The notes under the pieces were generated by a model, which saw nothing but the letters and a program-made list of their open reading frames with translations, was not told the DNA's origin and did not search any database. 64,000 nucleotides of DNA, taken from assembly GCF_030651745.1 (NCBI RefSeq), contig NZ_JAUSCC010000062.1, forward strand, positions 17,648 through 81,647, read 5' to 3'. Shown piece by piece: positions 56,261 to 64,000 of this stretch. This stretch comes from Methylophaga sp. Its GTDB lineage: Bacteria; Pseudomonadota; Gammaproteobacteria; Nitrosococcales; Methylophagaceae. Position 1 is the stretch's first letter. Each line of letters opens with the position of its first letter. A program made the position numbers and the translations under genes.

Positions 56261-56881
56261 ATGACAACACGTAATCGTAAACCGCTGATGACATTGTACT
56301 CAGACGTACAATGTCCATTCAGCCACCAAGCCCGTATCGTTGTACAAGAAAAACAAATTGAATGTCAGTTGATAGAACTGGCTGATGGTCACTGGCCGGA
56401 AGAAGTGGCTTCAGCAAATCCATACGCTCAAGGCCCTACCCTGTTTGACCGGGATATTGTGATTTTCCAGTCACGGATCATTATGGAATATCTTGATGAA
56501 CGATTTCCGCACCCGTCTTTAATGCCTAATGATCCCGGCGCCAGAGCTCAAATGCGACTGATGTTACATCGCCTGGAAACCGACTGGTTTTCATTGTGGC
56601 CTCAATTAATCGGTAAGGATAAGTCTCCGGCAACTAAAGCCAAAAAGACTTTACGTGAAGATCTAACCGTTCTGGCTCCCTTATTTGAACAGAATGATTT
56701 TCTGATGAGTGATGAGTTTTCGCTGATTGATTGCTATATTGCGCCGCTATTGTGGCGTTTACCACAATTAGGCATAAAATTACCTGACTCAGCAAAAGCA
56801 GTTGAACGTTACGCACAAAAAATATTTAATAGAGACACTTTTCAGGCCAGCTTAAGTTCAGCGGAGAGGGGAATGCGTTAA
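56261..56881 (+). CDS. sspA: Stringent starvation protein A
   Basis: This 206-residue glutathione S-transferase-fold protein binds RNA polymerase and supports stationary-phase and acid responses. MTLYSDVQCPFSHQARIVVQEK and PTLFDRDIVIFQSRIIMEYLDERFPHP match SspA. The start at 56261 fits the family; the open frame from 56147 overlaps petC. It forms the usual petABC-sspAB arrangement and its stop overlaps sspB as TAATG. Confidence 0.94.
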   Translation: MTTRNRKPLMTLYSDVQCPFSHQARIVVQEKQIECQLIELADGHWPEEVASANPYAQGPTLFDRDIVIFQSRIIMEYLDERFPHPSLMPNDPGARAQMRLMLHRLETDWFSLWPQLIGKDKSPATKAKKTLREDLTVLAPLFEQNDFLMSDEFSLIDCYIAPLLWRLPQLGIKLPDSAKAVERYAQKIFNRDTFQASLSSAERGMR

Positions 56882-57285
56882 TGAGCATGTCTTCACAACG
56901 ACCTTATCTCATCAGAGCCATTTACCAGTGGTTGCTCGACAATCAATGCACACCCTATTTATTGGTCAATACCAATCATGAAGGAGTGGTGGTTCCAGAA
57001 CAATATATTCGCGATGCTCGTATTGTGCTTAATCTTGCGCCTGACGCTATAAATGGCCTGAATATGGATAATGATTGGGTCAGCTTTTCGGCGAGATTTT
57101 CAGGTAAAGCAATGGATTTATTCATTCCGGTGATCGCCATTCAGGCAATTTACGGTAAGGAAAATAATGAGGGAATGTTCTTTCCTGAAGAAGAACCGCC
57201 AACACCGCCCCCAGCATCAACGGAACCATCTAAGTCGGTCACAAAAATCACTGGCGGCAAACCCAGTTTAAAATTAGTTAAGTAA
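56881..57285 (+). CDS. sspB: ClpXP adaptor SspB
   Basis: This 134-residue adaptor delivers ssrA-tagged proteins to ClpXP. The N-terminal substrate domain includes RPYLIRAIYQWLLDN and HEGVVVPEQYI, and the last residues GGKPSLKLVK form the ClpX-binding XB motif after a Pro-rich linker. It ends one base before the convergent response-regulator gene. Confidence 0.95.
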   Translation: MSMSSQRPYLIRAIYQWLLDNQCTPYLLVNTNHEGVVVPEQYIRDARIVLNLAPDAINGLNMDNDWVSFSARFSGKAMDLFIPVIAIQAIYGKENNEGMFFPEEEPPTPPPASTEPSKSVTKITGGKPSLKLVK

Positions 57286-57286
57286 T

Positions 57287-58663
57287 TTAAAGCTTATATT
57301 TTTCCATGCGATAGCGCATGGCCATGCGGGTCAAACCAAGCTGCCTTGCAGCCCGGGAAACATTACCGGAACTACGGTTTAACGCATTCTCCAATAAATA
57401 TTTCTCCACCTCGTCCATGGTCATTTTTTCTATTTCTGATAAAGATTGTTCATTATTATCACCATTGGTGAATGGCCTTAATGATAAATCACTAAATTCA
57501 ATCACACTTTGCTGACAAAGCATAACGGCGCGTTCAAGCACATTTTCCAGCTCTCTTATATTGCCTGGCCATTCATATTGCTGCATTTGCCGCATGGCTT
57601 CATAAGCCAGTCGGGGCTGTTCGACAGCATACCGTTTGGCAAATTGCTCGATAAAAAACTGCGCCAACTCGGCAATATCCTGCTGTCGCTCTCTTAATGG
57701 GGGAAGCTCTATCTCGACAACATTCAGGCGAAAATACAGGTCCGCACGAAATTCACCTGCAGCAACTAGTTGATGTAAATCGCGATTGGTTGAAACAATA
57801 ACATGGGAATTTACGGGTATTTCTTTGGTTGAGCCCAACCTGCGCAGTTGACGTCTTTCAATGACATTAAGCAGTTTCGTCTGGGTAGACAGTGATAACT
57901 CAGCAATTTCATCCAGAAACAAAATGCCGTCTTCAGCAACCTCAATAAGCCCAGGACGGGCTTTAAGTGTGGCATCTATGGCAATACTTTCCTGTCCGAA
58001 TAACTCAGCTTCAACCGAGTCCTCCGGTAAAGCGGCACAATCAACATGTACAAATGGCCGATCATTTCGCTGACTGATTTGATGGAAATATCGCGCTAAG
58101 ACCCCTTTACCACTACCAGTTTCACCGGTAATTAATACCACAGGAGTGGTATCTTTATTTTTATCCATCAATTCTGAAAGTTGTTTCGCCTGCTCCCGAA
58201 TAGCCATGATTTGCTGACTACTGCCGATAAGATTTATCTGCTGATGCGTTTTTTGGGCACGTTGTTCGGCGAACTGTAACTGACGTTTAATGGCATGATT
58301 ACGCTCCACCTTATCAATTGTCAGCATGAGCTCATCAAGATCGACGGGTTTTTTAAGATAGTCTGACGCACCAAATTTCATGGCACTGACAGCGTCTTCC
58401 AGCTCACCATAAGCGGTCATCACAATCACAGGGAGACTTTGTAATGGATGACCCTTAGCACGAATTTCGGCTAATAAATCTAAACCGTTGCCATCGGGAA
58501 GTCTGACATCCAACAGCAAAATATCTGGCGATTCACTCTGTAACAGTTTTTGTCCGGTGCTGATGTTATCTGCGATTTTGGCTTGATGGCCTTCACGTTC
58601 AAGTCTGCGTTTAACCGATTTTGCAAACAGGCTTTCATCTTCTATGAGTAAAAAATTAAGCAT
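57287..58663 (-). CDS. NtrC-like response regulator without GAFTGA motif
   Basis: This 458-residue protein has a receiver domain (D52 as phosphoacceptor in LLLDVRLP, K104 or K105 in LKKPVD), an AAA+ domain with GETGSGKG at 180-187 and ILFLDEI at 247-253, and a Fis-type helix-turn-helix at the C-terminus (NVSRAARQLGLTRMAMRYRM). The loop that should read GAFTGA reads IAIDAT at 227-232. That loop contacts sigma-54, so this regulator probably works with sigma-70, as TyrR- and HupR-type relatives do. It follows its kinase gene by 11 bases and lies near xoxJ and xoxF. Confidence 0.88.
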   Translation of the reverse strand: MLNFLLIEDESLFAKSVKRRLEREGHQAKIADNISTGQKLLQSESPDILLLDVRLPDGNGLDLLAEIRAKGHPLQSLPVIVMTAYGELEDAVSAMKFGASDYLKKPVDLDELMLTIDKVERNHAIKRQLQFAEQRAQKTHQQINLIGSSQQIMAIREQAKQLSELMDKNKDTTPVVLITGETGSGKGVLARYFHQISQRNDRPFVHVDCAALPEDSVEAELFGQESIAIDATLKARPGLIEVAEDGILFLDEIAELSLSTQTKLLNVIERRQLRRLGSTKEIPVNSHVIVSTNRDLHQLVAAGEFRADLYFRLNVVEIELPPLRERQQDIAELAQFFIEQFAKRYAVEQPRLAYEAMRQMQQYEWPGNIRELENVLERAVMLCQQSVIEFSDLSLRPFTNGDNNEQSLSEIEKMTMDEVEKYLLENALNRSSGNVSRAARQLGLTRMAMRYRMEKYKL

Positions 58664-58674
58664 ATAACGTCCTA

Positions 58675-60132
58675 TTAAAAAGTCTGCTCATCAATGGTCT
58701 TTAATGTCAGTGAAACCCTCGCCCCACCTTGCAAATTTGTTTCAAAAGCTAATTGGCCCTGATGCTGTTTGATAACCTTCTGAGCAAATGGAATACCCAG
58801 GCCATAATTCAGTTTTTTATGTAATTGACTGGTTTTCACTGGTGATATTTTGGTAAATCCAGTCCCTTGATCATCGATATGCAATCCCACTTGCTCTGCA
58901 CTTTCCCAATAGTGGATATCAATCGTTGAGTTTGCCGGAGATGCCTCGATCGCATTTTGAATCAAGTTAAAAATGGCCTGCTCCATCAGATTATTATCTA
59001 TATTGAGTGAACGAGCCGTGCTTTGCCAGCCATGACGTTGTAATTGAATAGACTTTTCTTTTAGCTGTAACTCTATCAGCGATAATGCATTATCCGTTAG
59101 TTCTGTCAGCGTAACGTGAATCAAATGCGGCTTTAAAGGATGTAAATACATCAATAAGGACGTTACCCAGTTTTCCAGTCTATCGACGGCAACAATAATA
59201 TCCTGCAGCACAACTCGGCTTTCCTCATTTGCCTCTTCAATGGATACTTGTGCAGCCGCTCTGATACCTGCCAATGGGTTACGTATATTGTGCGCCACCA
59301 ACGGGACCAACTCGCCCAGTGCAGCTTGTTTTTTGGTTTCGATTAATTGATCACGGCTGCTCGCCAGTTCATCAGCCATGGTATTGATGGCTTGAGATAA
59401 CCGCTGTAATTCCTCCAAACCTTTTAAGGGAATATGGTGTTTGAAGTCACCAGTACTGATAATTTTAGCGCCCTTAGTTACATTTCTAAGCGGTGCCAGC
59501 ATATTCCGACGGACAAACCATTTGGAGATACTCAGTAAAATCAACGCCAGAATGATCGGCAACGCTTCACTGATGATCATTTTGCCAAACATGCGTTCAT
59601 CAGAGGCGGTTAATTGCAATTGCTGTTGTCGCAAATAATTTTCGATATCACTGAAAACCATTTCCAACTGACGAAAGGTTTGCTCTTCGAGCTGTTCATC
59701 CAGCCAAAGTTTGTCTTCTTTACTAAGCTCTTCTATATCAAGAAAGCGGCTGGTTTCCTGATAAAACTTGTTGTAGGCATATTCGATTCTAACAATCAGA
59801 ATTTCTTCTGTAGGTGAATGTGCCAACGCTTTCAATCGTAATAAATAGCCGTCAATTTGATTGCGAAATTGATAATACTCATCAATCGCAAGCACATCGT
59901 TTAAAAACACCACGTCGAACACTTCTTTAAGCTGACGATACAAATCCCCCCGAAGATGCTGTACATGGGTATTCATCGAGCTTAAGCGTAAAGATTCCTG
60001 TGAACTTTTTTGCCAGGCGAAAGCCCAGTTAAAACTCATTAATGCCGTCATGACGATCAAGACCACGAAGCTCAGCTCATGGAAGCGTAAAGCGCCTTGA
60101 ATGGTTTGCAGTTTTTTAAAAAGTCTTTTCAT
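58675..60132 (-). CDS. Sensor histidine kinase partner of the NtrC-like regulator
   Basis: This 485-residue kinase has one N-terminal helix (20-38), a helical extracytoplasmic sensor region (about 39-186), a second helix (187-203), a HAMP domain, the phosphorylated H281 in LVAHNIRNPLAGI, and an ATPase domain with NLIQNAIEA, DQGTGF and GLGIPFAQKVI. The start ATG lies directly behind a terminator T-tract and has no Shine-Dalgarno sequence. It forms a two-component pair with the following gene. Nearness to xoxF suggests control of methanol oxidation, but this is inference. Confidence 0.88.
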   Translation of the reverse strand: MKRLFKKLQTIQGALRFHELSFVVLIVMTALMSFNWAFAWQKSSQESLRLSSMNTHVQHLRGDLYRQLKEVFDVVFLNDVLAIDEYYQFRNQIDGYLLRLKALAHSPTEEILIVRIEYAYNKFYQETSRFLDIEELSKEDKLWLDEQLEEQTFRQLEMVFSDIENYLRQQQLQLTASDERMFGKMIISEALPIILALILLSISKWFVRRNMLAPLRNVTKGAKIISTGDFKHHIPLKGLEELQRLSQAINTMADELASSRDQLIETKKQAALGELVPLVAHNIRNPLAGIRAAAQVSIEEANEESRVVLQDIIVAVDRLENWVTSLLMYLHPLKPHLIHVTLTELTDNALSLIELQLKEKSIQLQRHGWQSTARSLNIDNNLMEQAIFNLIQNAIEASPANSTIDIHYWESAEQVGLHIDDQGTGFTKISPVKTSQLHKKLNYGLGIPFAQKVIKQHQGQLAFETNLQGGARVSLTLKTIDEQTF

Positions 60133-60137
60133 TTAAA

Positions 60138-60161
60138 AAAACGGGCTCTAAGGCCCGTTTT
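60138..60161 (-). terminator. Intrinsic terminator abutting the kinase start codon
   Basis: AAAACGGGC (60138-60146) and GCCCGTTTT (60153-60161) form a nine-bp stem with a six-base loop. On the minus strand it ends in a run of T that reaches to within a few bases of the kinase ATG at 60132. It would stop transcripts from the 60188-60871 gene and cap the kinase gene. Confidence 0.8.
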
Positions 60162-60187
60162 AAATTTAGTCATCAACGTAGTTGGCT

Positions 60188-60871
60188 TTATTCTGGTTCA
60201 AAACCAGTAAAGGTAATTTTTTCTTCTACCAATACCGGTTCGCCTTCTTTCCAGGTTTTACCATCTGGAACCACGGTTTTTATTTCATAAATCTCACCAG
60301 GAATTTCTTCAGATAACGTAAAAATATAGTATTTGGATGAATACAATTTATAACGATCATTCTTCGGATCTTTAATGTAAGGCTGCACGGTATATTGCCA
60401 AGCCTTCACTTTGTCACCGTTATAATCTACTTCAACCTGTTTTTTTTCTGCACCTTCAGCAAACGACCAACGAATCAATCTTTGGAAATAACGCCATTCG
60501 CCACCGGTTAAACGTTTCATTTCATGAACATCATATTCAAGAAACAATACAAATACACTATTGCCACGTTGATCCAGGCGTTCCTCATAAGGACGTTTGT
60601 TTGGACCGGTAAAAAATTCAAAATAGGTGTCTGCCCGGCCGGTATTACGAATATTTTTGACGATGACATCAATCGTATCGTTGTAATCACCATCGACAAA
60701 GCTGGTTTTAGAAAACTCATACTTCAGCACGCCCGGCTGATCAATATTTTTTAGGTGGGATTTATCAAATAACTCGTTATTAATTTCCGACATGCCCGGT
60801 GCTGCAAATGCTTTACCACTTATCAGCAGCATTAATCCGAGCAAAAACACGACGTATTGGTTGCTTCTCAC
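60188..60871 (-). CDS. Unrecognised secreted protein in the xox region
   Basis: I do not recognise this 227-residue protein. It starts with a signal peptide (hydrophobic about 6-20, cleavage probably after KAFA). The mature part is charged and rich in aromatics, with VFVLFLEYDVHEMKRLTGGEW and SWRFAEGAEKK-like segments, and repeated beta-strand-like stretches; it could be a periplasmic beta protein. It lies upstream of the kinase gene and downstream of xoxJ on the same strand, so a role around methanol dehydrogenase or its regulation is a reasonable guess only. Confidence 0.72.
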   Translation of the reverse strand: MRSNQYVVFLLGLMLLISGKAFAAPGMSEINNELFDKSHLKNIDQPGVLKYEFSKTSFVDGDYNDTIDVIVKNIRNTGRADTYFEFFTGPNKRPYEERLDQRGNSVFVLFLEYDVHEMKRLTGGEWRYFQRLIRWSFAEGAEKKQVEVDYNGDKVKAWQYTVQPYIKDPKNDRYKLYSSKYYIFTLSEEIPGEIYEIKTVVPDGKTWKEGEPVLVEEKITFTGFEPE

Positions 60872-60940
60872 TGTTTGTTACCTCACGATTTTTTTATAGG
60901 TGTTATGCTTTTACTTATATTTCAACATTATTATTTTTAT

Positions 60941-61408
60941 ATGTTTATGACTCTAATTGATCATTTAAAGATTCCTGGAATTTTGATTTCCAGTATGTTT
61001 TTTATTATCGCATGTCAGCCCACGAATACTAACCGAATAATTGAAAAAAATAGTCCATATACTTACCAGGAAACCTTGGAAAATCTGGATATAGCCATTT
61101 CGGAATATAACTACCGCATTATTCACAAAAGTGAAATCGGTTCAGCGATCCGGGAACGCGGTGATTCGGATTTTCCGCTGTCCATTGTCATTAGCTTTTG
61201 CAATATCACTTACGCCAAAGAAATGATGCTGATTAACGAACAATTGATTAATGATATGCCTTGCATCATTACCGTTCGTGAAAGTCATGCAGGCGTCATT
61301 ATTGGAACAAGGCTAATGGATGAAAAAGTATCTGATAAAAGACAGGCAGAATTTGCAGCAAAAATTAACGATAACCTGATAAAAATAATGGAGGCTACTG
61401 TTTTGTAG
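60941..61408 (+). CDS. DUF302 domain protein, probable lipoprotein
   Basis: This 155-residue protein has a hydrophobic N-terminus ending in FIIAC, a possible though imperfect lipobox, then a DUF302 domain with YTYQETLENLDIAISEYNYRI and MPCIITVRE. The DUF302 fold is associated with small periplasmic proteins of unknown action. It is the only plus-strand gene between xoxJ and the 60188 gene. The open frame extends to 60857, but the ATG at 60941 fits the hydrophobic start. Confidence 0.75.
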   Translation: MFMTLIDHLKIPGILISSMFFIIACQPTNTNRIIEKNSPYTYQETLENLDIAISEYNYRIIHKSEIGSAIRERGDSDFPLSIVISFCNITYAKEMMLINEQLINDMPCIITVRESHAGVIIGTRLMDEKVSDKRQAEFAAKINDNLIKIMEATVL

Positions 61409-61447
61409 CCTCCATTGATTCAACTTTAGAACTTATCTACTTACTGA

Positions 61448-62317
61448 TTAATCATCTTTATGTGCACGTTTTGCCGGAGTCGGACTGACGTTCTCCAATG
61501 AAGGAAGATTATATTCAGCAATGATTGCAGTGATCTCATCCTGATGTTTATCAATAAACTCATTTAACAAAGCATTCCAGGCCTTATTGGTACGGCGGGT
61601 TCCCATACTGAAACTAAAGACATGTGCCTGACCTAATTCATTTAACGGGTGAACCGTAATCGGTACCTCTGAAATCGAGGCTTCATAACCGGCAACCGGC
61701 CCCCACATAGGAATCACATCAATTTTACCGGCGGCCAGATCTTGTATTGCACGACCACCGCTGGCATTCACATCGCCACTCATCAATTGGTAATACTGAA
61801 TTCTGTCTGCCAAGCCCATATCTATAATAGGTTTGGTAGCTACGGCTCGATCAAATAAACCGATTTTTAATGGGCCATGTTTGGCATCGACTTCTTTGAG
61901 ATCAGCTAATTTAGTGATTTCATAGCCTTCACCACTACGGTAAGCGATAACTTCAATAGAGCTGAAATAGGGTTTTGTAGCCATCATCGGACCACCATCT
62001 TCAGGAACGCTCATGGCTAAATCACACATATAGCCGGTACGTTCAGGATGTTCTTTCTGAATGGTGTTTCGGGCAAAGCCGATTCGTTGCGGGAACCAGT
62101 AATATTCGACTGGAATTCCTAATTCTTTACCTAACAGTTCAGCAATTTTATTGTCAAAACCTTCCTTGTTTTTATTTGAATACGGCATATTGTGCGGATC
62201 AGCGCAGACCCTTAATACTTCTTGTCCGGGTAATGGTTTCAAATTTTCTGCATTGACTGCAAACGATGCACCCAGTAATGCAGATGCCAGGATTGCCATT
62301 TTCTGTAGCTTTATCAT
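61448..62317 (-). CDS. xoxJ: XoxJ-like periplasmic binding protein
   Basis: This 289-residue periplasmic protein has a signal peptide (cleavage near VNA) and a class-3 solute-binding fold: VLRVCADPHNMPYSNKNKEG, ELLGKELGIPVEYYWFPQRI and IPMWGPVAGYEA are typical of MxaJ/XoxJ. The family helps activate or stabilise methanol dehydrogenase. It sits behind xoxF, separated by a strong terminator, and has an AAGGAAGAGAG ribosome-binding site. Confidence 0.9.
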   Translation of the reverse strand: MIKLQKMAILASALLGASFAVNAENLKPLPGQEVLRVCADPHNMPYSNKNKEGFDNKIAELLGKELGIPVEYYWFPQRIGFARNTIQKEHPERTGYMCDLAMSVPEDGGPMMATKPYFSSIEVIAYRSGEGYEITKLADLKEVDAKHGPLKIGLFDRAVATKPIIDMGLADRIQYYQLMSGDVNASGGRAIQDLAAGKIDVIPMWGPVAGYEASISEVPITVHPLNELGQAHVFSFSMGTRRTNKAWNALLNEFIDKHQDEITAIIAEYNLPSLENVSPTPAKRAHKDD

Positions 62318-62380
62318 TCTCTCTTCCTTATTTCTTATGGGAATAAGTGTGACACTTCATATGCCGTTTTTGTTCAAAAA

Positions 62381-62413
62381 AAAACCCGGCATCTTTTTAA
62401 GATACCGGGTTTT
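62381..62413. terminator. Strong bidirectional terminator between xoxF and xoxJ
   Basis: AAAACCCGGCATCTT (62381-62395) pairs with AAGATACCGGGTTTT (62399-62413) with one mismatch and a three-base loop. Flanking A and T runs make it functional on both strands. It probably ends most xoxF transcripts before xoxJ and lowers expression of xoxJ relative to xoxF. Confidence 0.85.
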
Positions 62414-62454
62414 TTAGTCTAACTTAAGTATATTTTTTAATACACTTAATGGTC

Positions 62455-64000
62455 TTACAAGCTAAATACGCTCAGAATACCACCCAGGTTAGTCCAGCTA
62501 GACAGTGCACGATATGCACCAACTGCGCCCAGACCGTCTGAATCACTTTCCAAACTTGGGATAGCCATACCGATACCAGCCCAACCACCTACACCAGACA
62601 GTACTGAAATATACTGTTTGTTGTTGTGTTTGTAGGTATTAACGTTACCGATAATGCCTGATGCTGTTTTGAATCTCCACAGTTCACGACCTGATTGAGC
62701 ATCAACTGCTTTCAGGAAACCTTCCAGTGTGCCGTAGAACACAACATCAGAGGCAGTTGCTAACGCACCTGACCAGACTGAGAAGCGCTCTGGGTTTGAC
62801 CAGACGATTTTACCTTCACGAGCATCCCAAGCAATGAAGTTACCTAAATGCGTGCTGCCTTCAGGTGGGTACATGCTTAATGTTGCACCAACGTATGGTT
62901 GACCAGCTACGTATTCAACTTCGAATGGTTCGTAGTCCATGCAAACATGGTTGGTAGGTACATAGAACAGACCAGTGCGTGGTGAGAATGCCGCTGGCTG
63001 TTGATCTTTTGTACCCAATGCTGCTGGGCAGATACCAGTGGTGTTGACGTCTTCACCGTTACGAGCGGTAGAGTATTTCGCTACACGATCATGTAAACCA
63101 GTTTTCAGGTTAACGCCGTTAGACCAGTTAACTGCTGGATCAAACTTTTCAGCAACCAACAATTCACCTGTTTCACGATCCATGGTGTATGCAAAACCGT
63201 TACGGTCAAAATGCACTAACATTTTACGCATTTTGCCTTTGATTTTTTGGTCTACCAGGATGTTTTCGTTAACACCATCGTAGTCCCACTCATCGTAAGG
63301 CGTCATTTGGTAAACCCATTTCGCCATACCGGTGTCTAAATCACGACCAAACAGTGTCATTGTCCATTTGTTGTCGCCTGGACGTTGTACTGGGTTCCAA
63401 GTAGATGGGTTACCTGTACCATAGTAGAACTGGTTCAGGTCAGGGTCATAAGAATACCAACCCCAAGTTGTACCACCACCGATTTTCCACTGATCACCCT
63501 GCCAAGATTTCAATGAAGAATCTTTGCCAACTGGTTTCAGCATAGACATGGTTTTTTCTGGGTCAACTAACATTTCATCGTCAGGACCAACACTGTACGC
63601 TTTGTACTTCACGTTACCGTCGAAGTCATAAGCTTGAACATAACCACGAACACCAAATTCACCGCCTGAGATACCAACGATGACTTTGTCTTTAAATACG
63701 TGAGCAGCCGCTGTGCTGGTTGCGCCAACTTTTGGATCATCACGTTTGTCAGACCAAACGACTTCACCCGTTTTCATATCTAATGCAACAAGTGTTGTAT
63801 CAGCTTGGTTCAGGAAGATTTTGCCATCGCCATAAGACAGACCACGGTTAACGGTATCGCAGCACATGACTGGTACAGTTTCATCGTAGTTTTGTTTTGG
63901 CTCATATTTCCAGATGATGGCGCCATCGTTGTTCAGGTCAAGAGCAAAAACGATGTTTGGGAACGCTGTATGAACGTACATAGTGCCGTCCATGACCAAA
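62455..64000 (-). CDS. xoxF: Lanthanide-type methanol dehydrogenase XoxF, C-terminal part (cut by window edge)
   Basis: This fragment of 515 codons is the C-terminal majority of a PQQ-dependent methanol dehydrogenase. Vicinal cysteines (MCCDTVNRG) stack on PQQ, and [13 protein letters not shown] and [17 protein letters not shown] are propeller segments. The catalytic Asp is in WDYDG at about codons 238-242 from the right edge, where the Asp two residues later (63277-63279) is the hallmark of the lanthanide-binding XoxF clade; MxaF has Ala there. It oxidises methanol in the periplasm. The start, about 90-100 residues, lies outside the window. Confidence 0.93.
   Translation of the reverse strand, partial: LVMDGTMYVHTAFPNIVFALDLNNDGAIIWKYEPKQNYDETVPVMCCDTVNRGLSYGDGKIFLNQADTTLVALDMKTGEVVWSDKRDDPKVGATSTAAAHVFKDKVIVGISGGEFGVRGYVQAYDFDGNVKYKAYSVGPDDEMLVDPEKTMSMLKPVGKDSSLKSWQGDQWKIGGGTTWGWYSYDPDLNQFYYGTGNPSTWNPVQRPGDNKWTMTLFGRDLDTGMAKWVYQMTPYDEWDYDGVNENILVDQKIKGKMRKMLVHFDRNGFAYTMDRETGELLVAEKFDPAVNWSNGVNLKTGLHDRVAKYSTARNGEDVNTTGICPAALGTKDQQPAAFSPRTGLFYVPTNHVCMDYEPFEVEYVAGQPYVGATLSMYPPEGSTHLGNFIAWDAREGKIVWSNPERFSVWSGALATASDVVFYGTLEGFLKAVDAQSGRELWRFKTASGIIGNVNTYKHNNKQYISVLSGVGGWAGIGMAIPSLESDSDGLGAVGAYRALSSWTNLGGILSVFSL

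Overview
The window looks like chromosome from a gammaproteobacterial methylotroph, most likely Methylophaga or a close relative. The right end carries a PQQ-dependent methanol dehydrogenase with the Asp-Tyr-Asp signature of lanthanide-type XoxF, together with a XoxJ-like periplasmic binding protein. The gene orders petABC-sspAB, lptM-lysA-dapF-DUF484-xerC, pilBCD-coaE-zapD-yacG and fmdB-DUF502-aspS are standard in Gammaproteobacteria. The genus is inferred from gene content, not from a search. I saw no rRNA, tRNA or CRISPR array.

Layout. Positions 1-12.4 kb hold housekeeping genes: partial plsC-like gene, yciO, rnm, yciB-yciI-bolA-type operon, a large double-PilZ protein, pmbA, a JAB/MPN protein next to a MoeB-like E1 enzyme, prmC, a membrane-tethered receiver protein, rsmE, an inositol-phosphatase-family gene, pgeF and a ZIP metal transporter. 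Positions 13.2-25.6 kb form an LPS inner-core block: waaF, InaA-type kinase, glycosyltransferases, an O-antigen-ligase-like gene, a NodU/CmcH-type carbamoyltransferase, waaG, a tandem-kinase protein, waaP and gmhA. A second heptose operon (DUF2782-thrB-waaC-hldE) lies at 31.3-35.1 kb. Together they cover ADP-heptose synthesis, transfer of two heptoses, and phosphorylation and probable carbamoylation of the core. LptM at 42.3 kb is also part of LPS export.

Positions 25.5-31.2 kb hold an oxidoreductase pair, a short orphan membrane protein flanked by inverted composite repeats, a DODA-type dioxygenase, CorA and a flavodoxin with a promoter overlapping a Fur-box-like site. Next come polA (35.2-37.9 kb), a strongly folded 410-bp intergenic element (38.1-38.5 kb), the xerC-dapF-lysA operon, the type IV pilus genes pilBCD with coaE-zapD-yacG, a Nudix hydrolase, nadA and aspS.

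Positions 53.1-64.0 kb are respiratory and methylotrophic: pseudoazurin, the cytochrome bc1 operon with sspAB, then on the opposite strand a two-component system, an unrecognised secreted protein, xoxJ and xoxF (cut by the right edge), with a divergent DUF302 gene between. The response regulator is NtrC-like but has lost the GAFTGA loop needed to contact sigma-54, and its partner kinase starts directly behind an intrinsic terminator. This xox-linked regulatory block, the folded element at 38 kb and the repeat-flanked gene at 27.6-28.5 kb are the most unusual parts of the window.
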